This document shows, in pieces, positions 46,746-55,702 of a DNA stretch of 64,000 nt (its first letter is position 1; each line of letters begins with the position of its first letter). The DNA lies in the NCBI GenBank assembly GCA_963823535.1, contig CAWGLZ010000006.1, positions 1 through 64,000 on the forward strand, read 5' to 3'. The DNA comes from RPQJ01 sp963823535 (GTDB lineage Bacteria > Pseudomonadota > Gammaproteobacteria > Steroidobacterales > Steroidobacteraceae). The notes under the pieces are model-generated. The model searched no databases, had not been told where the DNA came from, and was given only the letters and a program-made list of their open reading frames with translations. The position numbers and the translations under genes are program-made.

Positions 46746-47240
46746 ATGGACGCGATCCTGGAACGCGCGCGGCACATCCGCCTGCTGGTGCTGGACGTCG
46801 ACGGCGTGCTGACGGACGGTCGTCTCCATCTGTCCCCGTTGGGCGAGGAATTCAAGGTGTTTCACGTGCGCGACGGCTCGGGCCTCGTGGCGGTCCAGCG
46901 CGCAGGGGTCACCGTGGCGATCGTTTCCGGGCGCGACAGCGCGGCGGTATCGCGGCGGGCCGAGGAGCTGGGCATCCGCCGCGTCCACCAGGGCATTGCC
47001 GACAAGGGGGCCGAACTCGAGCGACTCATGACCGAAGTGGGCTGCGCCGCCGCAGAGACCGCCTGCGTCGGCGACGACACGCCCGATGCGCCGATGCTGA
47101 GCCGGGCGGGCCTCGCCATCGCCGTGGCGGACGCGCATCCGGCGCTGATCGCGGTGGCGCATTGGGTCACGAAAGCGAAGGGCGGCCGAGGCGCCGTGCG
47201 GGAAGTATGCGATCTGCTGCTCAGCGCGCGCGCAGCCTGA
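46746..47240 (+). CDS. kdsC: 3-deoxy-D-manno-octulosonate 8-phosphate phosphatase
   Basis: HAD-superfamily phosphatase that releases Kdo from Kdo-8-phosphate. The protein has 164 residues without a cap domain, as usual for the tetrameric KdsC. The nucleophile motif reads LLVLDVDGVLTDGRL, motif II IVSGRDS, and motif III CVGDDTPDAPML. It overlaps lptC by 34 nt. Confidence 0.96.
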   Translation: MDAILERARHIRLLVLDVDGVLTDGRLHLSPLGEEFKVFHVRDGSGLVAVQRAGVTVAIVSGRDSAAVSRRAEELGIRRVHQGIADKGAELERLMTEVGCAAAETACVGDDTPDAPMLSRAGLAIAVADAHPALIAVAHWVTKAKGGRGAVREVCDLLLSARAA

Positions 47241-47785
47241 GGCAGCGCTTGATCGCCGGTGCGGCGGCCGTCGCGGCCGGACTGCTGGCCTATGGCCTGC
47301 TGTCGGATCGCGACCAGGACGAGATCGAACGCACGGAGGCCGACGAGGATCGCGGCTACTACCTGACGCAGGCCACGCTGACGGAGCTGGGCGCCGACGG
47401 TTCGCCGCGGATCGTGCTGCGCGCGGATGCCATCGAGCAGCGACTCTCGGACGACAGCGTGCTGCTGTCGGGCCTGGAGATCGACTACAGGACGCCCGAA
47501 GCGGGTCTCTGGACGGTCACCGCCGACCACGGACGGATGCCGGTCGACCGCGGCTCCCTGCTGCTGTCGGGTGACGTCCTCGTCAAGGGCGACGAGGCGC
47601 GTGGTTCCGCGGTCATCCGCACCGACAATCTCGCCTACGACACGTCGAGCAGCGTCATCCAGACGGCGGACCCGGTCGCGGTCCAGTTCGGCGATCACCA
47701 GCTCGAGGGCCGCGGCCTGCGGGTCGTGTTGAACGACGGCACCCTGAGGCTAGAATCCAACGTACATGGCCTGTTCAATCCCTAG
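47207..47785 (+). CDS. lptC: LPS export protein LptC
   Basis: Inner-membrane-anchored periplasmic protein that passes LPS from LptB2FG to LptA. The protein has 192 residues: one N-terminal helix (LIAGAAAVAAGLLAYGLLS), then a beta-jellyroll domain (GYYLTQATLTELGADGSP). ATG 47207 inside kdsC is used because no later start fits before the helix. Its stop lies 20 nt inside lptA. Confidence 0.9.
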   Translation: MRSAAQRARSLRQRLIAGAAAVAAGLLAYGLLSDRDQDEIERTEADEDRGYYLTQATLTELGADGSPRIVLRADAIEQRLSDDSVLLSGLEIDYRTPEAGLWTVTADHGRMPVDRGSLLLSGDVLVKGDEARGSAVIRTDNLAYDTSSSVIQTADPVAVQFGDHQLEGRGLRVVLNDGTLRLESNVHGLFNP

Positions 47786-48413
47786 CCCGACCCGTCCGCT
47801 GGCTGCCGCACTCCTGGCCTGGGCGCTGGCCGCCGTCGGGCCCGCGATGGCCGCGACGCACGATGCGAAGGCGCCGATCAACCTCGAGGCCGCCTCGTCC
47901 GACTTCGACTACAAGAACAACACCCTGCTCTTCCGGCGGGTCAGGATCACGCAAGGCGAGATGCAGGTGGAGGCGCAGGAAGCCAGCGCGACCGGCCTGA
48001 ACTTCGAGAACTCGGAGTGGAATCTCAAGGGACAGGTGCGCATCACCGTGCCCGACGGCAAGCTGGCGTCCGACGTCGCGGCCGTGACGTTCCGCAACAA
48101 CGAAATCGTCAAGGCGGTGATCCGCGGCGGTCCAGCGACGTTCGAGCAGCGGCTCGAGCAGAGCCGCCAGCTGGCCCAGGGCCGGGCCAATTCCATCGAA
48201 TACGACGTCGGGGCCAGCACCGTGCGGCTGCTGGGCGCGGCGTGGCTCTCAGACGGCCAGAACGAGATCCGCGGCAATACGCTGGTGTACGACATCGGCC
48301 GCCAGCGGGTCGCGGCCAATCCCGACGAGAGCGATCCGGGCGGCGTGCGCATCACCATCAACCCCAAGGAAACGACCCCTCCCGCGGACTCGCCGCAGGA
48401 GCCCGGTCCGTGA
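47766..48413 (+). CDS. lptA: LPS transport periplasmic protein LptA
   Basis: Periplasmic bridge that carries LPS to the outer membrane. The protein has 215 residues with a signal peptide ending GPAMA. The OstA fold shows INLEAASSDFDYKNNTLLF and ITQGEMQVEAQEA, and LPDGKLASD-like repeats (VPDGKLASDVAAV). A short low-complexity acidic and proline-rich tail ends the protein. Its stop overlaps lptB (GTGA). Confidence 0.93.
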   Translation: MACSIPSPTRPLAAALLAWALAAVGPAMAATHDAKAPINLEAASSDFDYKNNTLLFRRVRITQGEMQVEAQEASATGLNFENSEWNLKGQVRITVPDGKLASDVAAVTFRNNEIVKAVIRGGPATFEQRLEQSRQLAQGRANSIEYDVGASTVRLLGAAWLSDGQNEIRGNTLVYDIGRQRVAANPDESDPGGVRITINPKETTPPADSPQEPGP

Positions 48414-49138
48414 GCCTGCTCAGGGCCGAATCCCTCGGCAAGCGGTATCGGTCGCGACAGGTCGTCGCGGACCTGTCGCTCGAGGTGAATTCGGGCGAGG
48501 TCGTCGGGTTGCTCGGCCCGAACGGCGCAGGCAAGACCACGGCTTTCTACATGATCGTCGGCCTCGTGCCCTGCGACGATGGCCGCATCTGGCTCGACGA
48601 CCGTGAACTCACCGGACTGCCGATGCACCGGCGCGCCCGACTCGGCCTCGGCTACCTCCCGCAGGAGGCCTCGGTCTTCCGCAAGATGTCGGTCGAGGAC
48701 AACATCCGCGCCATCCTCGAGACGCGCGACGACCTCGACGAGGAAGCGGCGCGCGAGGCCGCCCTGGAATCGCTGCTCGAGGAGCTGCACATCGGCCACA
48801 TCCGGGGCAGCTCCGGACTGAGCCTGTCCGGCGGCGAGCGGCGGCGCGTCGAGATCGCGCGCGCCCTGGCGGCGGAACCGCGCTTCATCCTGCTCGACGA
48901 GCCCTTCGCGGGCGTCGACCCGATTTCGGTCGACGATATCCAGCGCATCATCCGCCACCTGAGCGCGCGCAACATCGGGGTACTCATCACGGACCACAAC
49001 GTCCGTGAAACGCTTGGCATCTGCAGCCGCGCGTACATCGTCAGCTCTGGAAGTGTGATCGCTTCCGGATCGGCGGACGAGATCCTTGCCAATCCTCAGG
49101 TGCGTGAGGTCTACTTGGGTCAGGATTTCCGACTCTGA
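48410..49138 (+). CDS. lptB: LPS export ABC transporter ATPase LptB
   Basis: Cytoplasmic ATPase powering LPS extraction with LptFG. The protein has 242 residues. Walker A is GPNGAGKTTAFYMIVGL, the Q-loop GYLPQEASVFRKM, the signature LSGGERRRVEIARAL, Walker B RFILLDEPFAGVDP and the switch histidine in LITDHNVRETL. GTG 48410 overlaps the lptA stop. LptF and LptG are not in the window. Confidence 0.97.
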   Translation: MSLLRAESLGKRYRSRQVVADLSLEVNSGEVVGLLGPNGAGKTTAFYMIVGLVPCDDGRIWLDDRELTGLPMHRRARLGLGYLPQEASVFRKMSVEDNIRAILETRDDLDEEAAREAALESLLEELHIGHIRGSSGLSLSGGERRRVEIARALAAEPRFILLDEPFAGVDPISVDDIQRIIRHLSARNIGVLITDHNVRETLGICSRAYIVSSGSVIASGSADEILANPQVREVYLGQDFRL

Positions 49139-49176
49139 CCACGGAGGGGTTCCGCCCTCCCAGGCATCGTTCCGAC

Positions 49177-50625
49177 ATGCTCAAGCCGGCCCTGCAGCTC
49201 AAGCTCGGTCAGCAGCTGACGATGACGCCTCAGCTCCAGCAGGCGATCCGGCTGCTGCAGCTGCCCGTGCTCGAGTTGCAGGCCCAGGTGCTCGAGGCGC
49301 TCGAGACGAACGTCATGCTCGAGGCCGAGGAAGAGGAACAGATCGACCTCACCTCGCTCGACCAGCCGACCCCGCAGGGCGAGGACGAGGACGGTGCCGC
49401 GCAGGAGACGGCCGAGCCCGACGAGATCATCGTCGAGATGGAGGACCCCTGGGCCGACGCCTCGACCCCCTCCGGGGATGGCCGCGCCCAGGACGACGAC
49501 GACCGCCCCCTCGAATTCTCGGACGAACGCGAGCAGGACCTCCACCAGCACCTCATCTGGCAGCTCGAGGTGAGCCGCCTCGATCCGCGGCAGGTCTGGA
49601 TCGGCGAGGCGATCGTCGACGCCCTGAACGACGATGGCTACCTCACCGAGACCATTGGTGACATCGCGCGCAGCCTGAGCGCAGACCTGCCGGTCGCCGA
49701 GGACGAGGTCGAGGCGGTGCTGGCCTTCGTCCAGACGCTCGATCCCACCGGGGTCGGCGCCCGGAGTCCGTCCGAATGCATCTGCCTGCAGCTCGCGCAG
49801 CTCGAACCGGACACGCCGGACCGCGAACTCGCCATGGCGATCGCCCACGATCACCTGCAGGACGTCGCCGACCGGGATCTCGCCAAGCTGCGCCGCCAGC
49901 TGGGCGTGGACGAGGACGCCCTGCAGTCGGCGCTGGCGCTGATCCGCGCGTGCAACCCGCGTCCCGGCTCCGCGTTCGAGGGTGCGCAGCCCGAGTACAT
50001 CGTGCCCGACGTCTTCGTGCGGCGCACCGGGCAGGGCTGGGCGGTGGAGATCAACCCGGCGTCCGTGCCGCGCCTCAGGGTGAACCAGGGATACGCCAGC
50101 CTGGTGGCCCGCTCCGCGGACTACGCGACGCTCCGCGCTCAGCTGCAGGAGGCCCGCTGGCTGATCCGCAGCCTGGAGATCCGCAACGACACCCTGCTGA
50201 AGGTCGCGCGTACCATCGTCCAGCGCCAGGCGGCCTTCCTGGAGCAGGGCGAGGAAGCGATGCAGCCCATGATCCTGCGCGACGTCGCGGAGGCCGTCAG
50301 CATGCACGAGTCGACGATCTCGCGCGTGACCACCGGCAAATACATGCACACGCCGCGCGGCATCTTCGAGTTCCGCTTCTTCTTCTCGAGCCACGTCTCG
50401 GGCGCGGACGGCGAGGACGTCTCCTCGACCGCGATCCGCGCCCGCATCCGCAAGCTCATCGCGGAAGAAGATCAGGAGAAGCCACTGAGCGACGCGCAGC
50501 TGGCCGCGCTGCTGGCCGGCGAGGGTGTCAAGGTGGCGCGCCGCACGGTCGCGAAGTATCGTGAATCCCTCGGTCTCGCCTCGTCGAGCGAGCGACGGCA
50601 TGCCGTCGCCCACGACCGGGCCTGA
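49177..50625 (+). CDS. rpoN: RNA polymerase sigma-54 factor
   Basis: Alternative sigma factor for -24/-12 promoters, needing AAA+ activators. The protein has 482 residues. Region I is glutamine and leucine rich (LKLGQQLTMTPQLQQAIRLL), region II is acidic, and region III holds the core-binding domain, the helix-turn-helix (AVSMHESTISRVTTGKYMHT) and the RpoN box ARRTVAKYRE. A GGAGGG-N6-CCCTCC hairpin lies in the 38-bp gap after lptB. In pilus-bearing relatives sigma-54 often drives pilA. Confidence 0.97.
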   Translation: MLKPALQLKLGQQLTMTPQLQQAIRLLQLPVLELQAQVLEALETNVMLEAEEEEQIDLTSLDQPTPQGEDEDGAAQETAEPDEIIVEMEDPWADASTPSGDGRAQDDDDRPLEFSDEREQDLHQHLIWQLEVSRLDPRQVWIGEAIVDALNDDGYLTETIGDIARSLSADLPVAEDEVEAVLAFVQTLDPTGVGARSPSECICLQLAQLEPDTPDRELAMAIAHDHLQDVADRDLAKLRRQLGVDEDALQSALALIRACNPRPGSAFEGAQPEYIVPDVFVRRTGQGWAVEINPASVPRLRVNQGYASLVARSADYATLRAQLQEARWLIRSLEIRNDTLLKVARTIVQRQAAFLEQGEEAMQPMILRDVAEAVSMHESTISRVTTGKYMHTPRGIFEFRFFFSSHVSGADGEDVSSTAIRARIRKLIAEEDQEKPLSDAQLAALLAGEGVKVARRTVAKYRESLGLASSSERRHAVAHDRA

Positions 50626-50691
50626 CGAGGAACTTGACCCGTCACACAACGTCGAACCGAGAGCGGTCAATCGAGACAGGAGGAGAATGCG

Positions 50692-51021
50692 ATGCGAGTG
50701 AACCTGAGCGGACATCACGTCGACGTCACCCCGGCCCTGCGCAGCTACGTCGAGCGCAAGCTCGGCCGCATCCTCCGGCGCTTCGACCACGTCATCGAGG
50801 TGCAGTGCACCCTGACGGTCGACAAGCTGCGCCACCGCGCGGAGTCGACGGTTTTCGTTCGCGGCCCGACCATCCATGCCGCGGCGGTGGCCGAGGACAT
50901 GTATGCGGCGATCGACTCACTCGCCGACAAGCTCGACCGGCGGGTCCGCCGGCACAAGGAGCGCCTCCGCGACCACCACGCCCCCGAGGCGCAGAAGCAC
51001 GGTGTCGCGCTGGCGCACTGA
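50692..51021 (+). CDS. hpf: Short-form ribosome hibernation promoting factor
   Basis: Binds the 30S decoding region in stationary phase and stabilises 100S or inactive 70S ribosomes. The protein has 109 residues, the short HPF/YfiA type. The fold begins VNLSGHHVDVTPALRSYVER and includes EVQCTLTVDKLRHRAES and DMYAAIDSLADKLDRRVRRH. ATG 50692 has a strong GGAGGAG ribosome binding site. It follows rpoN, as in enterics. Confidence 0.95.
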   Translation: MRVNLSGHHVDVTPALRSYVERKLGRILRRFDHVIEVQCTLTVDKLRHRAESTVFVRGPTIHAAAVAEDMYAAIDSLADKLDRRVRRHKERLRDHHAPEAQKHGVALAH

Positions 51022-51033
51022 ACGCGGTGACGG

Positions 51034-51909
51034 ATGCGACTGATCATCGTCAGCGGCCTGTCGGGCTCCGGCAAGAGCGTCGCGCTCAACATGCTGGAGG
51101 ACCTCGACTATTACTGCGTGGACAACATCCCCGCCGGACTGCTGCCGGGATTCATCGCCTATACGGTCCGCACGAGTGAGCCCGCCTACCGCCTGACGGC
51201 CGTCGGCGTGGACGCGCGCAACCGGCCGGAGGACCTCGCGGACGTCCCGCGCCTCGTCGAGGAGCTGCGCCGCAGCGGCATCGGCTGCGAGATGCTGTTC
51301 CTGCGCGCCGACAACGAGATGCTGCTCAAGCGTTTCAGCGAGACGCGCCGCCGACACCCCCTGAGCCGCAGCGGCCTGGGGTTGCAGGAAGCGCTCGAGC
51401 AGGAGCAGCGCCTTCTGGCGCCGGTGGCGAACGCCGCGGATCTCACGATCGACACGTCCCGGCTCTCGGTCCACGAGTTGCGCGAGCTGATCCGCGAGCG
51501 CGTGGTCGAGCGCGAGACCGCGGGCGGACCGTCGCTGCTGTTCCAGTCCTTCGCCTATCGACACGGCGTGCCGGACGACGCGGACTTCGTCTTCGACGCC
51601 CGGGCGCTGCCGAATCCCTACTGGGAGCCCGCCCTGCGCGATCTCACCGGCCGCGACCCGGCGGTCGAGGACTTCATGCGCAGGCACGAGGACGCCGATC
51701 GCTTCCTCGCGGACATCACCGGGTTCCTCGACCGCTGGCTGCCTTCCCTGGTCCGCTCCAACCGCAGCTACCTGACGGTGGCCGTCGGCTGCACGGGCGG
51801 ACAGCATCGCTCGGTCTACCTGGCCGAGAAACTCGCCGCGCACTTCAGTGGTCGCCTCGGCCGGCCGTTGATCCGCCATCGCGACCTGGCCAGCCGGCGA
51901 CACGAATAA
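51034..51909 (+). CDS. rapZ: RNase adapter protein RapZ
   Basis: In E. coli RapZ senses glucosamine-6-phosphate and directs RNase E to the sRNA GlmZ. The protein has 291 residues. The P-loop reads IIVSGLSGSGKSVALNMLED, then DNIPAGLLPGF, a Walker B-like LTIDTSRLSVHELRELI and the C-terminal VAVGCTGGQHRSVYLAEKLA. It lies 12 bp after hpf; ptsN, which normally separates them, is absent. Confidence 0.96.
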   Translation: MRLIIVSGLSGSGKSVALNMLEDLDYYCVDNIPAGLLPGFIAYTVRTSEPAYRLTAVGVDARNRPEDLADVPRLVEELRRSGIGCEMLFLRADNEMLLKRFSETRRRHPLSRSGLGLQEALEQEQRLLAPVANAADLTIDTSRLSVHELRELIRERVVERETAGGPSLLFQSFAYRHGVPDDADFVFDARALPNPYWEPALRDLTGRDPAVEDFMRRHEDADRFLADITGFLDRWLPSLVRSNRSYLTVAVGCTGGQHRSVYLAEKLAAHFSGRLGRPLIRHRDLASRRHE

Positions 51910-51944
51910 GGGGTCCGGGGGGCAATCCTGTTTCTCCGGGAACA

Positions 51945-51996
51945 GGGGACAGTTTCTTCTTCCGCGTGCGGGATCAGGAGAAGGTCCCCCTTTTTT
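51945..51996 (+). terminator. Putative terminator after rapZ
   Basis: GGGGAC (51945-51950) pairs with GTCCCC (51984-51989), with inner pairing between CTTCT and AGAAG, followed by T6 at 51991-51996. A second hairpin (CCTGTT, loop, AACAGG) lies just upstream. The stem has a bulge, so strength is uncertain. Confidence 0.5.
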
Positions 51997-52022
51997 CATC
52001 GACAGCGTAAAGTGCGCCGGCG

Positions 52023-53378
52023 ATGAATGCCGAACTGCACACTCCTAAGATGAGTCGTCTCGAGACGCTGCGACAGGCGCTCGGGCAGGGTGCGGGCCGG
52101 CAGGTGAACCGGCTGGTGAACTCGATGCATCCGGCCGAGATCGCCTCGCTGCTCGAGTCGCTGCCGCCGGCACAGCGGGAGGTCGTCTGGGACCTGGTCG
52201 ACCCGGAACTCGAGGGTGACGTACTCGTCGAGCTCAACGAAGAGGTGCGCGCGGATCTCATTCGCGAGATGGAGACCGAGGATCTCGTCGCCGCGACCGA
52301 GGGGCTGGAACTCGACGACCTCGCGGACCTGCTCGGCGACCTCCCGGAGCACGTCCACCGGCAGGTGCTGCGTTCGATGGACTCGCGCGACCGCGAGCGC
52401 CTGCATGCGGTCCTCGCCTACGAGCCGGACACCGCTGGCGGACTGATGAATACCGACACGGTGAGCGTGCGGGCCGACGTGACGCTCGAGACCGTGCTGC
52501 GCTACCTGCGGATGCGTGGCGACATCCCCGAGAACACCGATTCGCTGTTCGTCGTGAACCGTCACGATCGTTACCTCGGCGTGCTCGACCTCGCCCGGCT
52601 GCTCACCGAGGATCCCGAACGAACGGTCGGCGAGGTGATGTCCACCGACGTGCCGGGCATCGCCCCGGAGACGCCCGCCAACCGCGTGGCGAGCCTGTTC
52701 GAGGATCGCGACCTGCTGTCCGCGGCCGTGGTCGATGCGGATGCGCACCTCCTCGGCCGCATCACCGTCGACGACGTGGTCGACGTGATCCGCGAGGAAG
52801 CCGACCACTCCGTGATGAGCATGGCCGGCCTCGACGAGGACGCCGACATGTTCGCGGGCGTGGTGCCGAGCGCGCGGCGACGCGGGGTGTGGCTCGGCGT
52901 CAACCTCGGCACGGCCTTCCTCGCCGCCTGGGTCGTCGGGTTGTTCGAATCGACGATCCAGAACATCGTCGCACTCGCCGTGCTCATGCCGATCGTCGCC
53001 AGCATGGGTGGCGTCGCGGCCACGCAGACGCTCACCCTGATCGTGCGCGGCCTGGCGCTCGGGCAGGTGGAACGCGCCAACGCCCGCTGGCTGCTCACCA
53101 AGGAGGTTGCGGTCGCACTGCTGAACGGCCTCGCCTGGGCCACGGTCGTCGCGCTCGTGGCCTTCCTCTGGTATCGAAACTGGAAGATCGCCGGCGTGAT
53201 CTTCGCGGCCATGGTGGTCAACCTGTTCGCCGCCGCGCTGGCGGGCGTGATCGTGCCGCTGGCCCTGAAGCGCTTCGGGGTCGATCCGGCCGTCGCCGGT
53301 GGCGTGGTCGTGACTACCGTGACGGACGTCGTGGGTTTCGCCTCGCTGCTCGGGCTGGGCACGCTGGTGCTGATGTAG
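52023..53378 (+). CDS. mgtE: Magnesium transporter MgtE
   Basis: Mg2+-gated cation channel of the inner membrane. The protein has 451 residues: an N-terminal MgtE_N superhelical domain (VNSMHPAEIASLLESLPPAQ), two CBS domains (around MNTDTVSVRADVTL and EVMSTDVPGIAPETP), then five membrane helices. The pore region is seen in LMPIVASMGGVAATQTLTLI and TVTDVVGFASLLGLGT. It sits where the rapZ-npr neighbourhood would continue. Confidence 0.95.
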   Translation: MNAELHTPKMSRLETLRQALGQGAGRQVNRLVNSMHPAEIASLLESLPPAQREVVWDLVDPELEGDVLVELNEEVRADLIREMETEDLVAATEGLELDDLADLLGDLPEHVHRQVLRSMDSRDRERLHAVLAYEPDTAGGLMNTDTVSVRADVTLETVLRYLRMRGDIPENTDSLFVVNRHDRYLGVLDLARLLTEDPERTVGEVMSTDVPGIAPETPANRVASLFEDRDLLSAAVVDADAHLLGRITVDDVVDVIREEADHSVMSMAGLDEDADMFAGVVPSARRRGVWLGVNLGTAFLAAWVVGLFESTIQNIVALAVLMPIVASMGGVAATQTLTLIVRGLALGQVERANARWLLTKEVAVALLNGLAWATVVALVAFLWYRNWKIAGVIFAAMVVNLFAAALAGVIVPLALKRFGVDPAVAGGVVVTTVTDVVGFASLLGLGTLVLM

Positions 53379-53386
53379 CTGTCCGA

Positions 53387-54541
53387 TCAGCGAAGGAAGT
53401 ATTCGATCTCCTCCCGCCGCGCGACCGCGTCGGACTCCCCGAGATCCATCAGCTCCGTGGTGTAGGCCGATTCGAACAGCAGGTAGCTCGCCAGCAGTCC
53501 GCCCCGGGCCTCGAGCGCGCCCATCATGCGCAGGAGCGTGCGCAGGCTGCGCGGCATGGCATCCATGTGCCGGCGCGCGAGGTCGTTCGGGTCGTCGCTC
53601 GGCTGGATCACCAGCACGTCGATCGGGCGCCGCCCTGGGCTCGAGCCCAGGGCGTCCGCCTGCAGGATGGCGTTGATCTGGCGCAGCCGCTCGAGGTCGA
53701 TCGACAGTCCGTCGGTGAACAGAGAATCGAGCACGAAACCGAGCAGGTGTCCCGGGCTCGGCGGGGTATCGACACTGCCGTCTGCAGGCGAGGCCGCCAG
53801 GTCGGCCCGCGTGCCCACGACCATCACGCGATTGGCTCCGAGGTGCACGGCCGGGCTCAGGGGCGCCAGCTGGCGCATCGCGCCGTCACCGTAGTAGTCG
53901 CCGTCGACGCGGGCGGACGGAAAGATGAACGGGATCGCCGAGCTCGCCATCAGCACGTCGAGATCGATGCTTCGGCGCACGCCGTTACGCCGCACCCGGT
54001 TCCACTCGTCGATCGTGGGCGCGGCGTCGAAGAACGCCACGGCCTTTCCCGTCGTATAGCTGGTCGTCGCCACGGCGAGCGCCTGCACCGGCCCGCCGGC
54101 GATGCTGTCGGGAATGCGCTCCAGCGGAATGACCCGCCCGAGGAGCTCGCGGAGCGGCGTCGTGTCGAGCAGTGACCTCGGCGGCGCCAGCAGCCATCCA
54201 CCGGACAGCGCCGACAGCACCCAGCGCAGCCCGGACCGCAGGATGATGGCGGGATCCGTGCGTACGACCTGGTTCACGTGGAAGCCGGCCCAGACCCGTT
54301 CGAGCTCGGTAACCGCCTCGCCCATGTGTCGGGCGCGTGCGGCCAGCGCGGCCGCGTTCAGGGCGCCGGCTGACGTGCCGACCAGCACCGGAAACGGGCA
54401 CGGGGCGCCCTCGGGCAGCCACTTCGCGATGGCCCGGAGCACGCCGACCTGATAAGCGGCGCGGGCGCCGCCACCGGCCAAAACCAAAGCCTCGCGATTC
54501 TCGAAGAAGAGGTAGTTGGTTCCGCTGTCTTCCGTCCCCAA
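53387..54541 (-). CDS. Patatin-like phospholipase
   Basis: Predicted acyl hydrolase with a Ser-Asp dyad. The glycine-rich oxyanion loop reads LVLAGGGARAAYQVGVLRAI, the nucleophile elbow VLVGTSAGALNA (GxSxG), and the catalytic aspartate DGDYYGDGAMRQLAPL (DGA). No signal peptide is seen. The start is uncertain: the frame is open to ATG 54637, which overlaps the divergent peroxiredoxin start, so TTG 54541 is given as a plausible start just before the conserved domain. The substrate is unknown. It converges on mgtE with 8 bp between. Confidence 0.85.
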   Translation of the reverse strand: MGTEDSGTNYLFFENREALVLAGGGARAAYQVGVLRAIAKWLPEGAPCPFPVLVGTSAGALNAAALAARARHMGEAVTELERVWAGFHVNQVVRTDPAIILRSGLRWVLSALSGGWLLAPPRSLLDTTPLRELLGRVIPLERIPDSIAGGPVQALAVATTSYTTGKAVAFFDAAPTIDEWNRVRRNGVRRSIDLDVLMASSAIPFIFPSARVDGDYYGDGAMRQLAPLSPAVHLGANRVMVVGTRADLAASPADGSVDTPPSPGHLLGFVLDSLFTDGLSIDLERLRQINAILQADALGSSPGRRPIDVLVIQPSDDPNDLARRHMDAMPRSLRTLLRMMGALEARGGLLASYLLFESAYTTELMDLGESDAVARREEIEYFLR

Positions 54542-54627
54542 TCCGCTTTCCTCGCTGACAGGGCTCCGGGCGACGATTAGTATGGCACGCCGGTTCCCGA
54601 CGCCGAATCTGCTACACGGAGAATCCC

Positions 54628-55179
54628 ATGTTTGCACTCGCGGTCCGACGCTTCACGACCCTCGCCTGCGCCCTGCTCGCCACGAGCGGGATCGCGCTTG
54701 CCGACGCCCCGTCCGCCGGCCAGCCCGCACCGGAGTTCAAGCTGCAGGACCAGGAAGGCAAGTGGCACAGCCTCGCCGACTACCGCGGCAAGTGGGTGGC
54801 CATCTACTTTTATCCGAAGGACGACACGCCGGGCTGCACGACCCAGGCCTGCGGCTTCCGGGACAACATCTTCGCCTTCGACAAGGAAGGCGCCGTGATC
54901 GTCGGCATCAGCGTCGACGACGTGGCCTCGCACAAGGCCTTCGCCGAGAAGCACGGACTGCCGTTCACCCTGCTGGCAGACGCCGACAAGACCGTCGCCA
55001 AGCGCTACGGCGTGCTCAAGACCTACATGGGCGTGATGGAAATGGCCCGCCGCGACACGTTCCTGATCGACCCGGAGGGCCGCGTCGCGAAGCACTACCA
55101 GTCGGTCGACCCGGACGGCCACTCCAAGGTGGTGCTCGAGGACATCAAGGCCCTCAAGGCTGCGAAGAAGACCGGCTGA
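54628..55179 (+). CDS. Exported peroxiredoxin of the Bcp/PrxQ type
   Basis: Thiol peroxidase that reduces hydroperoxides. The protein has 183 residues. A Sec-type signal peptide is visible (RRFTTLACALLATSGIALAD) with a likely cut after ALA, so it should act in the periplasm, unlike cytoplasmic E. coli Bcp. The active site reads FYPKDDTPGCTTQACGFRDN, with peroxidatic and resolving cysteines 5 residues apart. TFLIDPEGRVAKHY is typical. Its 3' end overlaps the convergent hyfI-like gene by 26 nt. Confidence 0.92.
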   Translation: MFALAVRRFTTLACALLATSGIALADAPSAGQPAPEFKLQDQEGKWHSLADYRGKWVAIYFYPKDDTPGCTTQACGFRDNIFAFDKEGAVIVGISVDDVASHKAFAEKHGLPFTLLADADKTVAKRYGVLKTYMGVMEMARRDTFLIDPEGRVAKHYQSVDPDGHSKVVLEDIKALKAAKKTG

Positions 55180-55693
55180 GCGTCGCGTCCCCGCCGGACA
55201 GCGCCGCCAGGATCCCGGCGAGGATGCGCGCCGGCGGCGGCGGACATCCGGGAACGACCACGTCCACCGGGATCACGTTCGAAACCGCGCCGAGGCTTGC
55301 GTAGCCCTCGCCGAAGACGCCCCCGCAGGCGCCGCAGTCGCCGATCGCCACCACCAGCTTCGGATCGGGCGTCGCCTCGTAGGTGCGCCGCAATGCGACT
55401 TCCATGTGCCGCGAGACCGGTCCCGTCACCAGCAGCAGGTCCGCGTGCCGCGGGCTCGCAACGAAGCGGATCCCCAGCGACTCGACGCTGTAGAGCGGAT
55501 TGTTCAGCGCGTGGATCTCGAGCTCGCAGCCGTTGCAGGAACCCGCGTCCACCTGCCGGATGCACAGCGCGCGACCCAGCCTCGCGCGGATGCGTTGCTC
55601 GAGGGCCGCTCGCACCCGCAGTTCCGCGTCCGCCGCCGGTGGCGTCTCGGTGACGATTCCGGTGCGGGCGATCTGTCTCAGTGTCTTCAGCAT
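55154..55693 (-). CDS. hyfI: Hydrogenase-4-like small subunit (HyfI/NuoB type)
   Basis: Iron-sulfur subunit homologous to NuoB and HycG. The protein has 179 residues. The four ligands of the N2-type [4Fe-4S] cluster are intact: SCNGCELEI, GDCGACGG and VPGCPPPPARI. It is the last gene of the six-gene hyf-like operon, 9 bp after the large-subunit gene. The intact cluster contrasts with the missing Ni-Fe ligands in its partner. Confidence 0.92.
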   Translation of the reverse strand: MLKTLRQIARTGIVTETPPAADAELRVRAALEQRIRARLGRALCIRQVDAGSCNGCELEIHALNNPLYSVESLGIRFVASPRHADLLLVTGPVSRHMEVALRRTYEATPDPKLVVAIGDCGACGGVFGEGYASLGAVSNVIPVDVVVPGCPPPPARILAGILAALSGGDATLSRSSSQP

Positions 55694-55702
55694 GAGCGGG
55701 CG

